From the NCBI GenBank assembly GCA_021229015.1, contig CM037778.1, forward strand, positions 18,979,214 to 19,043,213: DNA of 64,000 nucleotides, given 5' to 3'. The position numbers and the translations under genes were made by a program. The notes below the pieces were generated by a model, which ran no database searches, had not been told where the DNA came from, and saw nothing but the letters and a program-made list of their open reading frames with translations. Positions 60,788-64,000 of this stretch are shown here, piece by piece (position 1 is the stretch's first letter; each line of letters starts with the position of its first letter). The DNA comes from Solen grandis (lineage: Eukaryota; Mollusca; Bivalvia; Adapedonta; Solenidae).

Positions 60788-60978
60788 TGCTTCCATTGTG
60801 GTATATTTCATTTTGCTTTGTTTCTGTGTATTTCAGTGGTTCGTACGATATCTACGTGGACAACAAGAAGGTGGGAAGCTATGAGAACACAGGCAGTTTT
60901 GGGGAGTTGGCCCTAATGTACAACATGCCTCGTGCAGCTACCATCGTGGCAACCACAGAGGGCACTGTCTGGGCAATG
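37309..60978 (+). CDS. PRKAR2: cAMP-dependent protein kinase type II regulatory subunit, three internal exons (5' and 3' parts not in view)
   Basis: Three exons with GT-AG borders and matching phases encode about 83 consecutive residues of cAMP-binding domain A. In the cell the subunit dimerises, docks to AKAP anchors and inhibits the PKA catalytic subunit until cAMP binds. [15 protein letters not shown] and the phosphate-binding cassette [16 protein letters not shown] are seen; LMYN..RAATI points to type RII rather than RI. The Glu and Arg that contact cAMP are present, so site A should bind cAMP. The docking/dimerisation domain and the inhibitor segment must lie upstream and the second cAMP domain downstream of 64000. 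I could not find the former. Introns of 10.1 and 13.3 kb are filled with repeats. Confidence 0.9.
37870..38145 (+). repeat. Dispersed repeat with CTCTGAAAGTATTTGT units, second copy
   Basis: Two units closely matching 36175-36400, lying just 3' of the first PKA exon in intron. Confidence 0.65.
38207..39722 (+). mobile_element. GCTCACC hairpin element, 150-bp-unit subfamily, copy 2
   Basis: Same ends and units as 28513-30345. The hairpin, the GGATCGATGAATGTCC segment and the last 150 bp are nearly identical. It has several unit-internal deletions and only a short CCGT run. Confidence 0.9.
39801..39816. repeat. C16 homopolymer
   Basis: Sixteen C residues at the start of a short dispersed repeat (39796-39931) that ends CTGGACACATATCTAG. 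Confidence 0.95.
40594..41508 (+). mobile_element. Diverged GCTCACC family element
   Basis: Eroded 5' end TTTTAGTTCACTTTTTCC / GGTAAGCTTTTGT, then units with TTCCTTTGGTCACTCTCTAC and AAAACATGGCCGCCAAGGG. It ends GGTGAGCAATGCCAGGACC...CCCTCTTGTTC, directly abutting the next element. Confidence 0.7.
41512..43127 (+). mobile_element. GCTCACC hairpin element, 310-bp-unit subfamily, long copy
   Basis: Hairpin AGCTCACCTGAGCC/GGCTCAAGGTGAGCT, CGTCCGTCGTCC run, then about four and a half units of roughly 310 bp. Each unit has CATGGCCGCCAGGGGCGGGG, AACATCTCCTCTGAAACC and GGTTGCCATGGCAAC. It ends CAGGTGAGCGATTTAGGTCC...GGGCCTCTTGTTT. Confidence 0.92.
44250..44770 (+). repeat. AAGTCTCC hairpin-type repeat, plus copy
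   Basis: The 5' hairpin AGTCTCCCAAA...TTTGGAGACT is at about 44260-44285, followed by CTTCTTCTTCATTC and ATATCTCTGAGGATGCTTGA. It contains a GGGGTGGGGG run near 44705. It is truncated at its 3' end. Confidence 0.7.
45505..45695 (+). repeat. 3' part of the AAGTCTCC hairpin-type repeat
   Basis: Ends AACTTCACTTGGGAGACTTA, the inverted partner of the family 5' hairpin. The first part matches 44620-44760. Confidence 0.65.
46511..46765 (+). repeat. tRNA-derived SINE, full-length-like copy
   Basis: The head has box A TGGCCGAGAGG (46522-46532) and box B GGTTCGAATCC (46577-46587), spaced as in a Leu/Ser-type tRNA. A conserved body follows: CATGTGAGGAAACCTTCCAG, CTTCCTCCACCTGTAATTAG, CGTCGCTATATGATTGAA. 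The tail is AGTCAAGTTTAGTCAAG. Partial copies are at 49171-49370 and 61979-62150. Confidence 0.85.
47454..47518 (+). CDS. PRKAR2: PKA RII exon: first strands of cAMP domain A
   Basis: 65 bp, acceptor TTTTACAG, donor [27 protein letters not shown] plus AG of a split Ser. It is near-invariant in PKA regulatory subunits. Confidence 0.95.
49171..49370 (+). repeat. tRNA-derived SINE, 5'-truncated copy
   Basis: It begins within the tRNA head (GTGGGTTTGAATCCCGGCAG, box B mutated). The body is complete to AAACTCAAATAGTCAAGTC. Confidence 0.8.
49544..50165 (+). mobile_element. GCTCACC family element, 3'-truncated
   Basis: Eroded hairpin TAGCTCACCTATACACAACA / TGCTCATTGTGAGCTATA, then 165-bp-type units with CCACAAGGCCTAGAGTTTGG and GGGGTCACTTGATT. 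No 3' end signature. Confidence 0.7.
52019..52250 (+). mobile_element. TTAA-flanked MITE (piggyBac-like), copy 2
   Basis: TTAACCCTTTCCCTCATA ... TATGAGGGAAAGGGTTAA are perfect inverted termini including TTAA. The centre is the GCCTGCGAG...CTCGCAGGC palindrome. It is highly similar to the copy at 21331. Confidence 0.88.
53028..53257 (+). repeat. Left part of a GCTCACC family element split by a nested insertion
   Basis: 165-bp-type units (CCACAAGGCCTGGAGTTAAG, TTTGGTGTGGAACATGGCC) break off at AAGGCCTTGAG. The unit resumes at 55085 with ATATTTTGTGTGTAACATGG and runs to about 55440. Confidence 0.75.
53258..55084 (+). mobile_element. GCTCACC hairpin element, 165-bp-unit subfamily (nested)
   Basis: Hairpin AGCTCACCTGAGCACGAAGT / GCTCAAGGTGAGCT and CGTCCGTCGTCC run. 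Six closely similar tandem units of about 165 bp follow (CATAAGGCCCAGAGCTTAGA, TGATAAATGCCCCCGCACCA), then a diverged tail, ending CAGGTGAGCGTCTTTAGGG and CCATCTTGGCCCTCTTT. Confidence 0.88.
55085..55444 (+). repeat. Right part of the element split by the insertion at 53258
   Basis: Continues the interrupted unit (TTTGTGTGTAACATGGCCTA) and contains a T27 run at 55264-55290. Confidence 0.7.
55445..55918 (+). mobile_element. GCTCACC family element, 3'-truncated
   Basis: Eroded hairpin GTTCACCAGAGCACGAAGTG / CTCAGGGTGAGCT and TGTCCGTTGTCC run. Two near-identical units of about 170 bp (TTGGCATGTATGATCCTTGG) follow. It lacks the 3' end. Confidence 0.75.
56254..57113 (+). mobile_element. GCTCACC hairpin element, 148-bp-unit subfamily
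   Basis: Hairpin AGCTCACCTGAGCACAACGT / GCTCAAGGTGAGCT. About five units follow with AACACTCTAGAGGCCACATT, CTTGGTCAGAATGTTTGT and GGTCAAAAAGTAGGTCA. It ends CAGGTGAGCGATTCAGGG and CATCATGGCCCTCTTGTTT. Confidence 0.88.
57485..57574. repeat. AT microsatellite
   Basis: About 90 bp of almost pure (AT)n with one phase shift. Confidence 0.97.
57942..59174 (+). mobile_element. GCTCACC hairpin element, 310-bp-unit subfamily
   Basis: Same ends and units as 41512-43127, with about three and a half units. Each complete unit holds TTGCCATGGCAAC (one copy reads TTACCATGGCAAC) and CATGGCCGCCAGGGGCGGGG. Confidence 0.92.
59391..60702 (+). mobile_element. GCTCACC hairpin element, 165-bp-unit subfamily
   Basis: Hairpin AGCTGACCTGAGCACAATGT / GCTCATGGTGAGCT, TGTCCAGCGTCTGTC run. 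About six units follow (ACCACAAGGCCTGGAGTT, GGGGTCAAAATTGGCCCC). It ends CAGGTGAGTGATTCAGGTCC and ACCCTCTTGTT. It lies 134 bp before the third PKA exon. Confidence 0.88.
60707..60782. repeat. Compound CT/CA/TG/TA microsatellite
   Basis: (CT)n-(CA)n-(TG)n-(TA)n in succession; CACACACACTGTGTGTGTG is self-complementary. It lies directly upstream of the acceptor of the exon at 60837. Confidence 0.95.
60837..60978 (+). CDS. PRKAR2: PKA RII exon: phosphate-binding cassette of cAMP domain A
   Basis: 142 bp, acceptor TATTTCAG, donor GTATGT. One base completes Ser, then [36 protein letters not shown] and [11 protein letters not shown]. It is followed by intron to the window end; the expected continuation (aliphatic-DR-x-T/S-F) is not seen before 64000. 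Confidence 0.96.
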
Positions 60979-61978
60979 GTATGTATCACAAACATACACA
61001 CACAGTGATTGTAAGGGGGTAAATTTACCACATTTTACTGGTAGTTTCGCCCAGCCAAAAACTGACATTTTTTAATAATAACTGTATTTTAAGTAGACTT
61101 GATACTGCAAGCAAAATGCAAAATATTAGAAGTAAATATTGCTTAATTGTAATATATTTAATGATTAATTAGATAAATGGAAAATGTGCTCATTGAATGG
61201 AAATTTGTCAGACTGAATACATGATGTATAGGAATAAACAGGTTTTTAACAGATGCTGTGTCACAATTTTCTATACTGAATTGAAATAGAATTTCTTTGT
61301 TCTGAATGGAAAGTTATTTTTGCTGATTTAAAATAATAAAATATTAAGATCATTTGTCATCATTACCTGTGGTAAAAGAGAAAAAACTATTGGATATTTC
61401 TAGCTATGAAAATGTATTGTTAATGAGGAGTTAAGCAGACAAATATATGATATCTAACAAGCTAGGAATTGTGTAATCAAACTAGTTTATTTGACAAATA
61501 ATTATAAGTCTATGAAATTGAAAAAATTTAGGTTATTGGAAAATCATTCTAATGCAAAATGTATTTTACCTATAAATGTTTATGTACACATTAATGACAA
61601 GAATATTAATTTTGTTTTGTTTTTTTAGACTTACTTGTTTGGTTAACATGTTTAATTTGCAAAATACACCTTGAATGCGTGATAATTCCCAAACTGGCTG
61701 ATAGATGTAAATAATTTTTGGTACATATGTTTATTAAAAAATTGGGCAAAAATCGCAGTTTGTGACAAAGTTATGGCCCCTTTTTGCAAAAAAAAGCCTT
61801 GTCTGTGCAATAACTCTTAAATGGATTTACTGTAATTGCATATTGTTTTGATCCACATGTTTATCCTAATAAAATGAAGGTCACATTCAATTTTTAGCAA
61901 AATCCATAAATTTTGGGTTACCGAACTTTGTCATAATGTATATATGTATATTAGCACAGTATTGGGGGGGGGGGGGGG
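60979..61978. other. PKA intron, nothing recognised
   Basis: AT-rich intron sequence with a G run at about 61964-61977 directly before the SINE fragment. Confidence 0.5.
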
Positions 61979-62150
61979 AATCCTGGTAGGGACTTCGGAT
62001 TTTTCATGTGAGGAAGCCTTCCAGCTGGCTTGCGGTAGGTCGGTGGTTTTACCTGGGTACCTCTGTGTACTCAGGGTCTTCCTCCACCTGTAAATAGCTG
62101 GACGTCGCTATATGATTGAAATACTATCGCAGCGACGGTAAACCCCAATA
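61979..62150 (+). repeat. tRNA-derived SINE, 5'-truncated copy
   Basis: It starts AATCCTGGTAGGGACTTCGG just after the box B position and continues through CTTCCTCCACCTGTAAATAG and CGACGGTAAACC. Confidence 0.8.
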
Positions 62151-62570
62151 CAACAATAACAATATTTTGGCAAAGTTTGATAACCAGCCAGATTGTCCTA
62201 GACACTCTGAGTTATGGCCCTTGACTTGATGAAAAATTGCTAAATTAACAGTGTCTGTTCTCTAAATCAAATGTGAACCAGTCTTTACCAAACTTTATTA
62301 CAATGTGTATTGGCACAGTATTTAGATCAGGTATGAAAACCAGTGAAAGGAAGTATTTTGGGAAAACCAGCGCTTTGTTTTTGTAGGGTATCATATTCAA
62401 ATTAACTATAAATTTTTTTTGCAAAAAGTAACCTGAAAGTATTTGTGTATGAATAAATACCTTCATCATTTGACTATTGTGCACATTTTTCTCATACTTT
62501 TCTTTAGCCATGCCCCACTTATTGCAGAAGTCACATTGGGCAGTTAACATATTGTACATTGTTACAGATT

Positions 62571-62706
62571 CTTTGTGTCACCTGCTGTAAGCAGTCACTT
62601 CCCTATTGTCTGCCTGTCCATCTGTGTGGACGTCTGTATGTCCGTCAAACTTTTTCCATCACACTTCAGCAGATGTCACTTCTTTTACAAAGAACACTCT
62701 TGTTGT
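62571..62706 (+). repeat. Dispersed short repeat (GTCACCTG...AACACTCTTGTT), second plus copy
   Basis: Matches 1608-1743: GTGTCACCTGCTGTAAGCAG at the start and ACAAAGAACACTCTTG at the end. Confidence 0.7.
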
Positions 62707-63147
62707 TCATATTGTCTGTAAATTTTTTTTTTTTAAAAAAAATTGTTTCCAAAACATTTGAATTTAATTAAATTGTAAAATAAAGGATTGTGTAAATGAT
62801 TAGTTGATGACATACAGCCTGGCGTTGTGTTTGCATTGTCTTTATCTACCACTTATATGACCATTTTCATTGTTGGCAATGTTCTATGTTAGTGATGGAA
62901 TCGGACTGAAAAATCACTATCGATTATTCGAAGACAAAACCGATCTACTATCGATTATTAATTGAAAACATATCAGAGAATCATTTGGCTGGACAGAGCA
63001 TGTGAAACCTTTCCCTGATACACAACTTTAGAGGACAACATTTTAAACACACGTGTTTTGGTTGCAATATAAACAAAAAAATATTTGTTCAGTCAAGTTG
63101 TATATTTTTTGTATATTTTTCATGTTAAGAATAAAAATTTCATACAA

Positions 63148-63393
63148 ATAACCTTTTCCCTCATAGAGGATACCATGAAAAGACCTATGCGAACAGCATA
63201 AAACCAGATCAGCCTGCGAGTAACTCGCAGGCTGATCAGGTTTTATGCTGTTTGCTGCTCCTCAGTGGTCTGGTAATGAGGATTTTACAATTAAATTTGG
63301 TAAGGTTTGAGTTTGGCTTTCTGCAGATCAGGCTTTATGTGGTTGGTACCTATTGAGTGGGTCAAAATGAGTCTATATGAGGGAAAGGGATAA
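63148..63393 (-). mobile_element. TTAA-flanked MITE (piggyBac-like), copy 3
   Basis: Complementary orientation. Termini are AACCTTTTCCCTCATA and TATGAGGGAAAGGGATAA, slightly eroded, with the GCCTGCGAG...CTCGCAGGC centre. Confidence 0.82.
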
Positions 63394-64000
63394 CTTATTG
63401 AATTATTTGCATCTTTAACCCTTCCCATCTCAAATCATATATTTAGGAGCAATATTTTAAGTTTTAATGTCACATTCACCATAGGGTGTAGAAAATGTTG
63501 TGTAGAAGGAAAAGTTGGTCAATAAACTCAATATGAGTAACATCTATGCTAACATAATTTTCTAAAGCTTTCAGCAGCTCTAGTATTTCAATATCCTAAC
63601 AAGTCATTTAATACAATAAACTGATTATTTGGTTTCAAAACACTGTTTTCTCTTTAAAAAAATAATCCATATAAAACTGATATTTCATGACGATTTTTGG
63701 CATTACTCATGATGGATACGTCAAAAATATAAACCTTTTCTTTCCCCCATTCAAGCAGTTAAAAGTTAAAATTTTAACACTCAACTAAAACATAGTTGGA
63801 AATGAATATCAAGTTTTGACATTTCATTGGTAGACAAAGCTAGATAAAACAAGAAATTGCTCTAAAAATTTAGGGGGAAAAAAATGGCACTGTATGTGAA
63901 AAAGTGGATGGGGTATTTTTTTTACAACCTATTAATATTGGCATATTGCTGTACACATATTCAAATTTTCCCTCGTAGGTGGGCCTGGCCTTAACTTTTT

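Noticed and set aside
60688..60836. N-terminal extension of the PKA exon (frame starting at 60688)
   Set aside because: It reads through a microsatellite and a clear splice acceptor; the family homology starts exactly at 60837.
63979..64000. Next PKA exon after CCCTCGTAG near the window end
   Set aside because: The translation (VGLALTF) does not fit the conserved aliphatic-DR-x-T/S-F continuation of the cAMP domain.

Overview
This is a eukaryotic, AT-rich, intron- and repeat-dominated window. It most likely comes from a mollusc, probably a bivalve: the dispersed repeats with a GCTCACCTGAG...CTCAGGTGAGC structure, the tRNA-derived SINE and the TTAA-flanked MITE fit what I recall of bivalve genomes, though I could not search for them. 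No prokaryotic gene organisation is present. There is one 100-N assembly gap (27284-27383).

Two genes can be reconstructed exon by exon, and they are transcribed divergently, away from the gap. (1) On the minus strand, 26699 down to 13411, lie the last 12 coding exons (about 646 codons, all splice phases compatible) of a MET/RON-type receptor: IPT (Ig-like, plexin, transcription factor) domains, one transmembrane helix, juxtamembrane region, tyrosine-kinase-like domain and stop codon. The kinase core is degenerate: HRD is HGN, the alphaC Glu is Thr, the activation-loop tyrosine pair is Phe-Phe, and the tail has no tyrosine. It therefore looks like a receptor pseudokinase. The Sema/PSI (semaphorin and plexin-semaphorin-integrin) part that should precede the IPT domains is not visible. 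(2) On the plus strand, three small exons (37309-37350, 47454-47518, 60837-60978) encode cAMP-binding domain A of a type II regulatory subunit of protein kinase A. The N-terminal docking and inhibitor exons and the second cAMP domain are not seen. Both genes thus lack their 5' parts, which should lie between them around the gap.

Layout: 1-1500 is a 33-bp minisatellite. 3.1-3.5 kb is a 39-bp array. 5.36-6.44 kb is a CpG/CGAT-rich element with terminal inverted repeats. 6.8-7.7 kb is a decayed hairpin-type repeat. 8-13.4 kb is non-coding and downstream of the receptor gene. 13.4-26.7 kb is the receptor gene, whose introns carry a MITE with a perfect 9-bp target duplication, a hairpin/tandem element, a 179-bp exact duplicate pair, a 42-bp array and a TTAA MITE. 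26.8-33 kb is the gap and nested tandem-repeat elements. 33-37 kb is the presumed 5' side of the PKA gene, with two unidentified coding-like pieces. 37.3-61 kb is the PKA gene, whose 10-kb and 13-kb introns are packed with at least nine members or fragments of one hairpin-ended, internally tandem element family. 61-64 kb is intron with a SINE fragment and a third TTAA MITE.

The two genes have no obvious joint pathway. The main biological interest is the probable pseudokinase receptor. The main genomic interest is the set of several unrelated repeat families that share one architecture: short 5' hairpin, tandem units of roughly 150-450 bp, and a 3' inverted copy of the hairpin arm.
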